A stretch of DNA of 64,000 nt from Pyrinomonadaceae bacterium (GCA_036277115.1 DASUNM010000021.1:186001-250000); one strand, 5' to 3'. Counted from the stretch's first letter, positions 26,730 to 35,973 are shown. Notes: generated from the letters alone by a model not told the origin. Numbers and translations are program-made.

Positions 26730-26828
26730 TTGCCTCATCTAAATCGATATGCAAAAAGGCTTTGGGTATTAGGCTTCGCACTGGTCATGCTGACCGTGCC
26801 GCAAATCCAGGCCAGGCGAATCAAATGA
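26730..26828 (+). CDS. 32-codon signal-peptide-like leader frame overlapping the epimerase start
   Basis: A TTG start has AAGGAG eight bases upstream, a textbook ribosome site. The 32 residues have the form of a signal peptide: basic n-region (HLNRYAKR), hydrophobic core (LWVLGFALVMLTV) and an Ala-ending cleavage-like PQIQA. The TGA stop overlaps the next gene's ATG as ATGA. It could be a coupling leader, a small membrane peptide, or the out-of-frame signal sequence of the enzyme, reached by a -1 slip at the AAATGA junction. The last option would make the enzyme exported. Real translation is unproven. Confidence 0.5.
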   Translation: MPHLNRYAKRLWVLGFALVMLTVPQIQARRIK

Positions 26829-27958
26829 CGACCGAGTTGCATTTGGAGAGGTTAGAGCTGCGCGAGATCGAATTGCCGCTGATATCTCCGTTCGAGACCA
26901 GTTTCGGCCGCACCACCCGCCGTCGCATCTTGATCGTGAGAGCTTTCGACAAAAGCGGCGCCTCCGGTTATGGCGAGTGCGTGGCCGCCGAAAAGCCTTT
27001 CTTCAATTACGAAACGATCGATACCGCGTGGTTGATTACCACGAAGCACATCGGTCCGCTCCTGACCCAGGCTCGTGTCAAAAGCGCCGCCGAAGTGAAC
27101 GGCTCGGTGGCGCAAATTCGCGGTCATCGGATGGCCAAGGGCGGTGTCGAGACCGCGGTGTGGGACCTGGAAGCGAAACTGGCCGGCCGTCCTTTGTGGC
27201 AATACCTCGGCGGTACGCGCGATGAGATCAACTGTGGAGTCTCAATCGGATTACAGGAAACAACTGAAGAGTTGTTGGATAAAGTTGCCGTCGAACTGGA
27301 CGCCGGTTATCAGCGGATCAAAATCAAAATCAAACCGGGTAAGGATATTCAGTTGGTCGAAGCGATTCGGTCACAGTTTCCGAATATCACGCTCTCGGTT
27401 GATGCTAATTCGGCCTACTCGCTGAATGGGCACTTGAGTGTAGTTAAACAGCTCGATAATTATCGGCTGCTCATGATCGAACAGCCGCTGACCGCGGGCG
27501 ACCTGGTTGACCACGCGAAACTGCAAAGCCAAATCAAGACTCGCATCTGTCTTGATGAGTCGATCGTTTCGCTTGACGACGTCCGCCACGCTCTGGAATT
27601 GGGCGCGTGCCGAATCGTCAACATCAAACTGGGGCGCGTGGGTGGCCACACCGAAGCGCGGCAGATTCAAGCTTACGCGGCAGATCGCGGGGTTCCTGTG
27701 TGGTGTGGCGGAATGCTGGAATCCGGCATCGGCCGCGCGCATAACATCGCAATGTCAACCCAGTCCGGATTCACTCTGCCCGGGGATGTCTCGGCTTCGA
27801 AGCGTTACTGGGAAGAGGACATCATCGATCCGCCCGTCAAAGTCTCGCGGCAAGGCACGATCAAGGCACCGACCGGTCCCGGAATCGGCTTTGACGTTAA
27901 TGAAGATCGAATCGAGGCGTTGACGGTCAGGCGGGAGACGGTTCGCTTAGACACATAA
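26825..27958 (+). CDS. Enolase-superfamily N-acylamino-acid racemase / o-succinylbenzoate synthase / dipeptide epimerase
   Basis: Protein of 377 residues in the muconate-lactonising subgroup. The capping domain starts IELPLISPFETSFG. The barrel carries the acid/base KxK in YQRIKIKIKPG, metal ligands Asp (SVDANSAY), Glu (MIEQPL) and Asp (CLDESI), and the second lysine in IVNIKLGRVGG. The WCGGMLESGIGRAHN loop is typical of OSBS/NSAR enzymes, which make o-succinylbenzoate for menaquinone or racemise N-acylated amino acids. With D-aminoacylase and D-aminopeptidase genes nearby and no other men genes, an amino-acid or dipeptide role is likelier. I start at MTTELHLERL; an upstream in-frame ATG adds 21 unlikely residues. 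Confidence 0.85.
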   Translation: MTTELHLERLELREIELPLISPFETSFGRTTRRRILIVRAFDKSGASGYGECVAAEKPFFNYETIDTAWLITTKHIGPLLTQARVKSAAEVNGSVAQIRGHRMAKGGVETAVWDLEAKLAGRPLWQYLGGTRDEINCGVSIGLQETTEELLDKVAVELDAGYQRIKIKIKPGKDIQLVEAIRSQFPNITLSVDANSAYSLNGHLSVVKQLDNYRLLMIEQPLTAGDLVDHAKLQSQIKTRICLDESIVSLDDVRHALELGACRIVNIKLGRVGGHTEARQIQAYAADRGVPVWCGGMLESGIGRAHNIAMSTQSGFTLPGDVSASKRYWEEDIIDPPVKVSRQGTIKAPTGPGIGFDVNEDRIEALTVRRETVRLDT

Positions 27959-27973
27959 ACTAACGGGATTTTT

Positions 27974-28160
27974 GCAGCCCCGTAGGGGCCAAATGTTTAT
28001 AGCTGGCAAGCGGCCCCAGAATTATCAAGCTCCTTTAGGAGCGGAATGTGCGGAACAAGCTCCAAATACTTTCGGCGGATACTAAACATTTCGCTCCTGA
28101 CGGAGCTTTAATAACTAAGGCCAGCTAGGGTTCTATAAACATTTCGCTCCTGGCGGAGCG
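27974..28160. repeat. Composite palindrome 2 (GCTCC-N-GGAGC family)
   Basis: Four short hairpins lie in 187 bases: 27977-27989 (GCCCCGTAGGGGC), 28029-28042 (GCTCCTTTAGGAGC), 28093-28106 (GCTCCTGACGGAGC) and 28146-28159 (GCTCCTGGCGGAGC). The last two sit in direct repeats sharing TAAACATTTC before the stem. The first is followed by AAATGTTTATAGCTGGC, which inverts the later GCCAGCTAGGG...TATAAACATTT block, so the whole unit is also an inverted repeat. Confidence 0.75.
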
Positions 28161-28185
28161 AAGACGCTGGCTTTCATCTCATTCC

Positions 28186-29283
28186 ATGAACGATTTTTTC
28201 AAGCGCTATCTCCTGCCGGGTTTTGTCTTCGAAGCGGCAGTGATTGGCGGGGGCTATGCCACCGGGCGCGAGCTGGTCGAGTTTTTTCTGCCGGCCGGAG
28301 CGTGGGGTGGTTTGTTGGGGATGGCCGTCAGCATGCTGTTGTGGAGTGTCGTGCTGATGATCAGTTTCGAGTTGGCGCGACGCGCACGAGCTTACGACTA
28401 CCGTTCGTTCTTCAAATTGTTGCTTGGTCCAGCCTGGTTCCTGTTCGAGATAGCCTACATCCTTCTCATGATTATCATACTGGCGGTGATGGGAGCGGCG
28501 GCCGGTGAAATCACGAACAACCTGTTTGGCTTGCCGAAACTGGTCGGCTCGCTCGCCATGATCGCCGCCACCGCTTTCGTGCTGTTTAATAGCAACGCCA
28601 CGATCGAGAAATTCCTGGCGATGTCGGTCGGCTACCTGTACCTCGTTTACATCGTCTTTGTTATCTGGAGTATTTTCGCGTTTGGCGATCGTATCGCGGC
28701 CAACTTTTCGTCGGTTCCGGTGAGCGGCAATTGGTTCAAGGCCGGTCTTACTTATGCCGGTTACAACGTGGCGTGTATTCCGGCGGTGCTTTTTTGCATC
28801 CGGCACCTGACGCACCGCCGCGAAGCACTCGTCGCAGGGTTCTTAGCTGGCCCTCTCGGCATGCTGCCGGGTTTCGTTTTTTACATCGCGATGATGGGCT
28901 ACTACCACGAGATCGGAGCGGTCGCATTGCCCTCAGCTTTTCTGCTGGACAAGCTCGGAGCGCCGTGGTTCGCGTGGGCATTTCAGATTGCGGTGCTGCT
29001 GACACTGGTAGACACCGGAGTGGCCCTGCTGCATGCGATTAACGAACGAGTGGCGAGAACGTTCGAGGAGCGGAAGCGGCCCATGCCGCGATTTCTGCGG
29101 CCCGCCATTTCGGGGGGCATCATGGTCGTGTCCGTATACGCCGCCGCCGCGGTTGGTCTGGTGAGTCTAATTGCTCAGGGTTATGGACTGCTCACCTACG
29201 CCTTTATTCTGCTGTTGATTCTGCCGGTACTAACAGTGGGCATCTGGCGAATTGTGCGCCCCGCGAGTGTGTCGGCAACATGA
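28186..29283 (+). CDS. YkvI-type (COG3949) membrane protein, probable transporter
   Basis: Polytopic inner-membrane protein of 365 residues with about ten hydrophobic segments. It opens with LLPGFVFEAAVIGGGYATGRELVEFF, whose broken-helix GGGYATGRE resembles the first transmembrane segment of LeuT-fold amino-acid carriers and is the typical start of the YkvI family. No member of this group has a firmly known substrate to my knowledge. The gene follows the epimerase, with only a palindromic element between, and precedes a secreted protease, so an amino-acid or dipeptide substrate is a reasonable inference. The start MNDFFKRYLLPG leaves no room for a signal peptide, as expected. Confidence 0.82.
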   Translation: MNDFFKRYLLPGFVFEAAVIGGGYATGRELVEFFLPAGAWGGLLGMAVSMLLWSVVLMISFELARRARAYDYRSFFKLLLGPAWFLFEIAYILLMIIILAVMGAAAGEITNNLFGLPKLVGSLAMIAATAFVLFNSNATIEKFLAMSVGYLYLVYIVFVIWSIFAFGDRIAANFSSVPVSGNWFKAGLTYAGYNVACIPAVLFCIRHLTHRREALVAGFLAGPLGMLPGFVFYIAMMGYYHEIGAVALPSAFLLDKLGAPWFAWAFQIAVLLTLVDTGVALLHAINERVARTFEERKRPMPRFLRPAISGGIMVVSVYAAAAVGLVSLIAQGYGLLTYAFILLLILPVLTVGIWRIVRPASVSAT

Positions 29284-29316
29284 ACACGTGAAATTCGTCT
29301 TCCTGGGAGATTAATC

Positions 29317-32300
29317 ATGAAACGACGATCTGTGTTTTTCGGGTTACTGCTGGCGGTAGGCATCCCGATCATCGGGACAGCGCAGGGAACTCGATTGCTT
29401 CGTCACCCGAGTGTGAGCCGCGATTTGGTCGCCTTCGCTTACGCGGGAGATTTGTGGCTTGTGTCGCGCGACGGTGGCCAGGCACGCCGGCTCACTTCGA
29501 CGGCCGGGGCCGAAATGGATCCTTACTTCTCGCCCGATGGGTCGCAGATTGCTTTCAGCGCCACAGTTGCCGGTAACACCGATGTGTACCTGGTGCCAAC
29601 CACGGGCGGTGACCCCCGGCGATTAACTTATCATCCCGGCCCTGATCGAGTTCGTGGGTGGACGCCGGATGGTCGCCGGGTGCTGTTCGCGTCGGGCCGG
29701 GTGGGCGCGCCACAGCCATACTTCCGGCTCTGGACGATCGGGTTGGATGGTGGTTTGCCGGAAGCGTTGCCGATGCCTCGGGCCTTCAGCGGTGTTTACT
29801 CACCCGATGGCCGTCGTGTCGCCCACGAAGAGTTTTCCACGGCGTTTATTCCCGCGTGGTACGAGGCCAGCTATTGGAAAAACTACCGCGGCGGCCGCAC
29901 GCATCCGATTCGAGTGATGACTCTGGCCGATCATTCCATAGAGAAACTTCCCTGGACCAACAGTAACGACACCGACCCGATGTGGATCGGCAACACAATT
30001 TACTTTCTCTCTGATCGCAATGGCATGGTCAACCTCTTCTCGTACCGCGCGGACACAAAGCAGGTGGCCCAGGTTACGCGTCACGAGGATTTCGATGTGA
30101 TGAACGCCTCCGCGGGCGCTGATGCAATCGTGTATGAACACGCCGGCTATGTGCATCTGCTCGATCCCAGATCGGGGCAGTCTCGTCGACTCAACATCGA
30201 TGTGAACGGCGACCTGCCCTGGGCCCGGCCCCAGTTTAAGAAAGTAGTCAGCATGATCCGTAACTCCGCGCTCTCTCCCACCGGCGTGCGCGCGGCCTTC
30301 GAAGCGCGCGGCGAGATTTTCAGCGTGCCGACGGAAAAAGGCGACTACCGAAATCTCACGCAGAGCCCGGGCGCGCATGATCGTAGTCCGGCGTGGTCGC
30401 CTGACGGGGCGAAGCTAGCCTGGCTTTCAGACGCCAGCGGAGAATATCAACTAATGCTGGGCGATCCGCTCGGTCTGACGGCGGCACGTTCTATTTCACT
30501 GCCGTCAACGGCATTCTTCTCCGCCCCGGCGTGGTCTCCCGACGGCACGCAACTCCTGCTTCAGGACAACCACAAGAATCTTTGGATGATTGAAGTGACG
30601 AGCGGCAAGGCGACGAAGATCGATACCGACAATTATCCCGATCCGTTTCGTTCGTTCGACGCGACCTGGGCGCCCGATTCCAAGTGGGTCGCTTATTCCA
30701 GGAACCTGCCGAATCGTCTCCGCGCTATCTTCATTTACTCGCTGGCTGAGAAAAAGAGTCAACAAGTTACGGACGGACTGGCAGATTCGATCTCGCCTGC
30801 CTTCGATGCGGGAGGCAAATATCTTTACTTCATGGCGAGCACTAATTATGGGCCGAGCACCGGTTGGCTGGAAATGAGTTCGATCGATCGGCCGGTGCGT
30901 CGTGCGATTTACCTCGCGGTGTTAGGCGCGACCGAACCCTCGCCACTATTGCCGGAAACCGGTGACGAACCACCGCCACGGCCCACCCCCGGCGAAGCGC
31001 CACCGCAACCTACACCGGCGGCGCCGCGGACGCTGAATGTTCGCGTTGACTTCGATCGCATCGCACAAAGGATAATTGCCGTCAATATTCCAGCCGGCGA
31101 GTATAGCAATCTCACTGCGGGCGCAGCCGGAAGTTTCTATTACACTGAACCGATTCAGACGACTGCACCTGGACCACCTTCACTCCGATTGCAACGCTAC
31201 CAACTCAGTGCGCGCGCCGCCGCTCCTTTTCTGGAAGGCATTCGCTCGTACTCGCTCTCGAGCGACAAGAAGAAACTGCTCTATCAGGCCGCTGCCGGTG
31301 GCGGAGCCAGTTGGGGAGTCGTGCCTACCGATCGGCCGGCGCCTGTGAGAGTCGGGGATGGGCCGCTCAACCTCGCGACTATGGAGATGCGCATCGATCC
31401 CAGGGCTGAGTGGGAAAATATTTATCGCGAGACCTGGCGCATTCAGCGCGAGTATTTTTACGATCCGAAATATCACGGCGCTGATTGGGAGCAAGTCTTT
31501 GAGAAGTATCGTCCGTTCGTGGCTCACGTCGGTCATCGGGCGGACCTGGCATATCTCATCGCGGTGGTGGGCGGAGAACTGGGGGTAGGCCACTCATATC
31601 TAACCGGCACGGGCGACGTGCCGGGTGAAGATCCGGTGCCGGTTGGACTATTGGGAGCAGACTTCGCGATCGAGAACGGACGCTACCGAATCAAGCGCAT
31701 CTATACCGGCGAGAATTGGAATCCCGATCTGCGAGCGCCGCTCAGCGCACCGGGCATTCAAGTGGCCGAAGGAGACTACATTCTCGAAGTAAATGGCCGT
31801 GCGCTCGCGCCGCCCACTAACCTTTACAGCTCGTTTGAGGGAACAGCGGGAAGGCAGACGCTAATCAGGGTCAACAAGACTCCTTCAATGGAAGGCTCAC
31901 GGGTGATTACCGTGATTCCAGTACCAAGTGAGGATGGCCTGCGCGCGCGAGCTTGGATCGAAGACAATCGGCGAACTGTTGACAAGCTTTCCAACGGCCG
32001 GTTGGCGTACGTTTGGCTTCCTAATACCGGAGGACCCGGCTACACGTACTTTACTCGTTACTACTATGCGCAGCAGGACAAGGAAGGCGCGATCATCGAT
32101 GAACGCTATAACCAGGGCGGCCAGGTTGCCGATTACATAGTTAGTGAGCTGGACCGCAAGCTGATGGGCTATTTTGCGCAGCGCGACGGTCAACCGGCTA
32201 CTTCACCCATTGCCGGAATCTACGGACCGAAAGTGATGATCATCAACGAATCGGCCGGGTCAGGCGGCGACGCATTGCCCTACATGTTCCGACAAAGAAA

Positions 32301-32619
32301 GCTCGGTCCCATGATCGGAACTCGTACCTGGGGCGGGCTGGTCGGCACTTTAGGTTTTCCGCCGACCATCGATGGCGGAGGAATCACAGCTCCCAACCTG
32401 GCCTTTTACGATTTGTCGGGCAAGTGGGCGGTCGAAAATGAGGGCGTGCCGCCGGACATCGAGGTGGAATACACACCGGCTGAAGTCATTAAGGGACACG
32501 ATCCACAGCTTGAACGCGCGGTGCAGGAAGCAATGAAACTGCTGGAACAGAGTCCGGTGAAGCGCGTACCCCGACCGGCGCCGATCAATCGCGTGTCCAG
32601 GAGACCGGACAGCAGGTGA
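29317..32619 (+). CDS. Secreted tricorn-like protease (S41 family, beta-propeller)
   Basis: Protein of 1100 residues, near the length of archaeal tricorn. It begins with a signal peptide (RRSVFFGLLLAVGIPIIGTAQG). The first half is TolB/WD-like propeller with repeated SPDG, AWSPDG and WAPDS turns. A Pro-rich linker (about PPPRPTPGEAPPQPTPAAP) leads to the second part with C1, PDZ and S41 segments. The catalytic Ser lies in NESAGSGGDALPY, the probable His in GGELGVGHSYL, and the Glu in ENEGVPPDIEVE. Tricorn trims peptides released by larger proteases; exported bacterial homologues are common in this kind of genome. It sits 26 bases upstream of a serine hydrolase gene, so co-transcription is likely. 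Confidence 0.9.
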   Translation: MKRRSVFFGLLLAVGIPIIGTAQGTRLLRHPSVSRDLVAFAYAGDLWLVSRDGGQARRLTSTAGAEMDPYFSPDGSQIAFSATVAGNTDVYLVPTTGGDPRRLTYHPGPDRVRGWTPDGRRVLFASGRVGAPQPYFRLWTIGLDGGLPEALPMPRAFSGVYSPDGRRVAHEEFSTAFIPAWYEASYWKNYRGGRTHPIRVMTLADHSIEKLPWTNSNDTDPMWIGNTIYFLSDRNGMVNLFSYRADTKQVAQVTRHEDFDVMNASAGADAIVYEHAGYVHLLDPRSGQSRRLNIDVNGDLPWARPQFKKVVSMIRNSALSPTGVRAAFEARGEIFSVPTEKGDYRNLTQSPGAHDRSPAWSPDGAKLAWLSDASGEYQLMLGDPLGLTAARSISLPSTAFFSAPAWSPDGTQLLLQDNHKNLWMIEVTSGKATKIDTDNYPDPFRSFDATWAPDSKWVAYSRNLPNRLRAIFIYSLAEKKSQQVTDGLADSISPAFDAGGKYLYFMASTNYGPSTGWLEMSSIDRPVRRAIYLAVLGATEPSPLLPETGDEPPPRPTPGEAPPQPTPAAPRTLNVRVDFDRIAQRIIAVNIPAGEYSNLTAGAAGSFYYTEPIQTTAPGPPSLRLQRYQLSARAAAPFLEGIRSYSLSSDKKKLLYQAAAGGGASWGVVPTDRPAPVRVGDGPLNLATMEMRIDPRAEWENIYRETWRIQREYFYDPKYHGADWEQVFEKYRPFVAHVGHRADLAYLIAVVGGELGVGHSYLTGTGDVPGEDPVPVGLLGADFAIENGRYRIKRIYTGENWNPDLRAPLSAPGIQVAEGDYILEVNGRALAPPTNLYSSFEGTAGRQTLIRVNKTPSMEGSRVITVIPVPSEDGLRARAWIEDNRRTVDKLSNGRLAYVWLPNTGGPGYTYFTRYYYAQQDKEGAIIDERYNQGGQVADYIVSELDRKLMGYFAQRDGQPATSPIAGIYGPKVMIINESAGSGGDALPYMFRQRKLGPMIGTRTWGGLVGTLGFPPTIDGGGITAPNLAFYDLSGKWAVENEGVPPDIEVEYTPAEVIKGHDPQLERAVQEAMKLLEQSPVKRVPRPAPINRVSRRPDSR

Positions 32620-32644
32620 TTACTCTCAAAGTGAGGTTTGATTC

Positions 32645-34153
32645 ATGAGGATACACAGAGTTTTTCGGGCAGCTTTGTTGCTGCTGTCGTTCAGTGCGTT
32701 CGCGTTCGGTCAGGATAAAGTCGAGATTCTCGACAAGTATGTCGAAGCGGCGCGCCGGGAGTGGAAGATTCCCGGAATGTCGATGGTCGTCGTGCGAGAC
32801 GGCAAGACGCTCTTTTCGAAAGGATACGGCGTACGCGAGCAAGGGAAACCGTTGGCGGTTGATTCCTCGACGCTCTTCGGCGCGATGTCAACGACCAAAG
32901 CGATGACGGCAGTGGCGATGGGCATTCTCGTGGATGAGGGAAAGGTCGGGTGGGACGATAAGGTCACGAAGCACCTGCCGAATTTTCGCGTCGCCGATCC
33001 CTACATTACCAGTGAAATTCGGGTCCGCGATCTACTCACGCACAACGCCGGACTGCCGAACGCTGATTTTCTCTGGGCGCGCGCCACTGACTTGTCGGCG
33101 GATGAGATCGTCAGTCGTTTGCAGTATTCCAAGCCCACCTACCCGTTTCGCGGCGGGTTTGTTTATCACAACGTGATGTATCTCGTCGCGGGAAGAATTA
33201 TCGAGAAAGCGAGCGGGATGTCCTGGGAAAGATTCATGACTGAGCGCGTGTTTGGCCCACTCGGGATGAAAAACACTTTCCCGACGCTCGGAGCGTCGCG
33301 CGACTACCAGAATCGCTCGTCGGCTCACTACGAGATCAAGGATCAAGTGACGGTCATTCCGGAATCAGCGGTTGATGTCGCCGGCCCCGCTGGTTCGGTG
33401 TGGTCTACGTCGGACGACATTGGCAAATGGGTAAACTTCACGCTCAACAACGCGGTGATGGCAGATGGCAAAACTCTGCTTAAGCCGGCGACCTTCGACG
33501 AACTCTTCAAACCGCAAGTGATCCTTCCGGCAAACTTTTACCCGACTTTCCGTTTGCTGAAGCCGCGTTGGACGACGTATGCACTTGGCTGGATCCAGCA
33601 CGATTACCGTGGCGAGATGGTCAATTTTCACACCGGCAGTCTCGCCGGGCGCACGGCCATCGTCGGCTTACTCCGCGACAAGAAGCTGGGCGTTTATATT
33701 TTCGGCAATCTCGACCACGCCGAACTACGTCACGCGCTGATGTATAAAGTTTTCGATCTCTTCGCCTTCGACGGCAGCGGCCGCGATTGGAGCGCAGAGA
33801 TGAAAGTTTTGTACGACGGCCTCGAGGCTGAGGCCGCCAGGACTCTGGAAACCAGGCGCGCCGCGCGACAGAAAGACACCAAGCCGACGCTTTCGCTTGA
33901 CGCGTACGCGGGAAAATATTCCGATCCCTATTACGGCGCCGTCGAAGTGCAAATGGTTTCCGGAAAACTCCGCGCGGTGATCAACCGCGAAACTTACGCC
34001 GACCTGGAGCACTGGGAAAAAGATTCCTTTTTGGGAAAATCGAACAAAGCCTGGCAGGGCGAAAGCCTGGTCAGGTTTGACGTCAAACCCGACACCAAAG
34101 AAGTCGAATTGATCCTGGGTGGTGCACGGTTCAAGCGGCAGTCAGAGCGGTAA
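32645..34153 (+). CDS. Serine hydrolase of the beta-lactamase class C / DD-peptidase fold, exported
   Basis: Protein of 502 residues with a signal peptide cleaved near FAFGQ. The penicillin-binding fold has S82-T-T-K85 (nucleophile and general base), Y174-H-N176 (the YxN element) and HTGSLAG in place of KTG. The C-terminal 110 residues, after a hinge rich in Ala/Arg, match the DUF3471-type lipocalin-like domain found on many acidobacterial serine hydrolases. Family members include D-aminopeptidases, DD-carboxypeptidases and esterases; with D-aminoacylase next door a D-amino-acid peptide substrate is plausible. True beta-lactamase activity is not implied. It follows the tricorn-like gene by 25 bases. 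Confidence 0.9.
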   Translation: MRIHRVFRAALLLLSFSAFAFGQDKVEILDKYVEAARREWKIPGMSMVVVRDGKTLFSKGYGVREQGKPLAVDSSTLFGAMSTTKAMTAVAMGILVDEGKVGWDDKVTKHLPNFRVADPYITSEIRVRDLLTHNAGLPNADFLWARATDLSADEIVSRLQYSKPTYPFRGGFVYHNVMYLVAGRIIEKASGMSWERFMTERVFGPLGMKNTFPTLGASRDYQNRSSAHYEIKDQVTVIPESAVDVAGPAGSVWSTSDDIGKWVNFTLNNAVMADGKTLLKPATFDELFKPQVILPANFYPTFRLLKPRWTTYALGWIQHDYRGEMVNFHTGSLAGRTAIVGLLRDKKLGVYIFGNLDHAELRHALMYKVFDLFAFDGSGRDWSAEMKVLYDGLEAEAARTLETRRAARQKDTKPTLSLDAYAGKYSDPYYGAVEVQMVSGKLRAVINRETYADLEHWEKDSFLGKSNKAWQGESLVRFDVKPDTKEVELILGGARFKRQSER

Positions 34154-34266
34154 CCTATTCGTGTTCGAGTGGCCGGTGGGTAGGACTGCGTACTTTCCTC
34201 GAGAGCCGTGTATCAGGCCGCTGCGATAACTCGTGATGGAAAGAAGACGCACTTCACGGAACTAAC

Positions 34267-35973
34267 ATGCGAAACAGACTGAAAAAACTAATCGCGCTCA
34301 CGATCGTGCTCGCGTTGTCGTTCACCGCAATCGCGCAGGGACAATCCCGCGCCAAATCACAGGCTCAATCATTCGACGTAATTATCAAAGGCGGCACTGT
34401 CTATGACGGCACTGGCCGCCCCCCGAGGCGGGCGGATGTCGGACTAAAAGGCGACCGCATCGCAGCCGTCGGCAATTTGAGCCGGGCCACCGCAACCACG
34501 GTTGTGGATGCAAAAGGTCTCGCGGTGGCGCCGGGCTTCATCAATATGCTCTCGCATTCTGAATCGTCCCTGATTCGCGATCCGCGCTCGCTCAGTGAGA
34601 TCAAGCAGGGTGTGACGACGCAGATCTTCGGCGAATTTTCCATGGGCCCGCTTAACGATCAGATGAAGCAGCGCATGAAGGAAACGCGAGCCGATGGAGT
34701 CGATATCGAGTGGACGACGCTGGCCGAATATCTCACCTACCTCGAGAAACGCGGCATCCCGCAAAACGTCGCTTCGTTTATTGGCGCAGTAACCATTCGC
34801 GAGCACGTCATTGGTTTGGAAGACAAGCAGCCGACGCCTGCGCAACTCGGACAGATGCGCGAATTGGTGCGACGCGAGATGGAAGCGGGCGCGCTCGGAA
34901 TCACGACGGCGCTGATTTATCCGCCTGCTTTCTTTGCCAAAACGGAAGAGATTATCGAGATGTGCAAAGTGGCGGCCAAATACAAAGGCAAGTACACCAC
35001 GCACATGCGCAGCGAAGGCAATCAGTTGATCGAAGCCGTGGAGGAAACCATTCGCATCAGTCGCGAGGCCGGGCTGCCCGCGGAAATCTATCACCTCAAA
35101 GCGTCGGGCGCGGACAACTGGCCCAAGATGGATCAGGTGATCAGGATGATCGAGAAGGCTCGCCGCGGCGGCTTAAAAATCACGGCCAACATGTACAACT
35201 ATCCGGCCGGCGGCACAGGGTTGGACGCGTCAATGCCGCCCTGGGTTTGGGATGGCGGACGCGACGCCGGTTACAAACGCCTCCAGGATCCGGAAACGCG
35301 CAAGAAGATTGCCGAGGCCATTCGGACTAACTCAAACGACTGGGAAAACCTCTACGCGCTGGCGGGATCGCCGGACCGTCTGCTGTTGGCCAGTTTCAGA
35401 AGTGAGCAATTGAAACCGCTGGTCGGCAAGACTCTGGGTGAAGTGGCGAAGATGCGCGGCAAGGATCCGGTCGAGACGATCATGGATCTTGTGCTTGAAG
35501 ATCGATCTCGAATCGGCACCATCTATTTCCTGATGAGTGAAGACAATCTCAAGAAGCAGATTCGCCTACCGTGGGTTTCGTTTGGATCCGATGCCGCTTC
35601 GATTGCGCCGGAGGGTAACGCGCTGCGGTCTTCGGCTCATCCGCGGGCTTACGGCAATTTTGCGCGTCTGCTTGGCAAATACGTGCGCGAAGAAAAAGTG
35701 ATTTCGCTGACCGAAGCAGTGCGGCGGCTCTCAAGCCTGCCGGCCACTAATCTCGGGCTTGCTCAGCGCGGCTTTCTTAGAACCGGAATGTTCGCAGATG
35801 TCGTGGTGTTCGATCCGCAGACGATTGCTGACCGCGCGACGTTTGAAAATCCGCACCAGTTGTCGGTTGGCGTGCAGCACGTATTTGTGAACGGCACGCA
35901 GGTACTCAAGGACGGTGAGGTCACCGGAGCAAAACCAGGAAAGGCGCTTTGGGGACCGGGGAAAGTGAAGTGA
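34267..35973 (+). CDS. D-aminoacylase-like amidohydrolase with altered metal motif, exported
   Basis: Protein of 568 residues with a signal peptide ending AIAQG. It matches N-acyl-D-amino-acid deacylases through FDVIIKGGTVYDGTGRP, KGDRIAAVGN, KYTTHMRSEG (His246), EIYHLKASG (His276) and FGSDAAS (Asp442). The normal beta-strand-1 HxH pair is broken: FINMLSHSE keeps His97 but has Leu95 instead of the first His, and the usual Asn-Cys-Gly metal site reads GEFSMG, with Glu123 but no Cys. The enzyme may use one metal with Glu as ligand, or act on other substrates. Classical members release D-amino acids from N-acyl forms. A composite palindrome follows the stop. Confidence 0.82.
   Translation: MRNRLKKLIALTIVLALSFTAIAQGQSRAKSQAQSFDVIIKGGTVYDGTGRPPRRADVGLKGDRIAAVGNLSRATATTVVDAKGLAVAPGFINMLSHSESSLIRDPRSLSEIKQGVTTQIFGEFSMGPLNDQMKQRMKETRADGVDIEWTTLAEYLTYLEKRGIPQNVASFIGAVTIREHVIGLEDKQPTPAQLGQMRELVRREMEAGALGITTALIYPPAFFAKTEEIIEMCKVAAKYKGKYTTHMRSEGNQLIEAVEETIRISREAGLPAEIYHLKASGADNWPKMDQVIRMIEKARRGGLKITANMYNYPAGGTGLDASMPPWVWDGGRDAGYKRLQDPETRKKIAEAIRTNSNDWENLYALAGSPDRLLLASFRSEQLKPLVGKTLGEVAKMRGKDPVETIMDLVLEDRSRIGTIYFLMSEDNLKKQIRLPWVSFGSDAASIAPEGNALRSSAHPRAYGNFARLLGKYVREEKVISLTEAVRRLSSLPATNLGLAQRGFLRTGMFADVVVFDPQTIADRATFENPHQLSVGVQHVFVNGTQVLKDGEVTGAKPGKALWGPGKVK

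Noticed and set aside
28174..28815. 213-codon minus-strand frame inside the YkvI-like gene
   Set aside because: Antisense to an evident membrane protein; the product is His/Gln/Arg-rich with no fold signature.
34444..35094. 216-codon minus-strand frame inside the D-aminoacylase gene
   Set aside because: Antisense shadow of a conserved amidohydrolase; no motif of its own.
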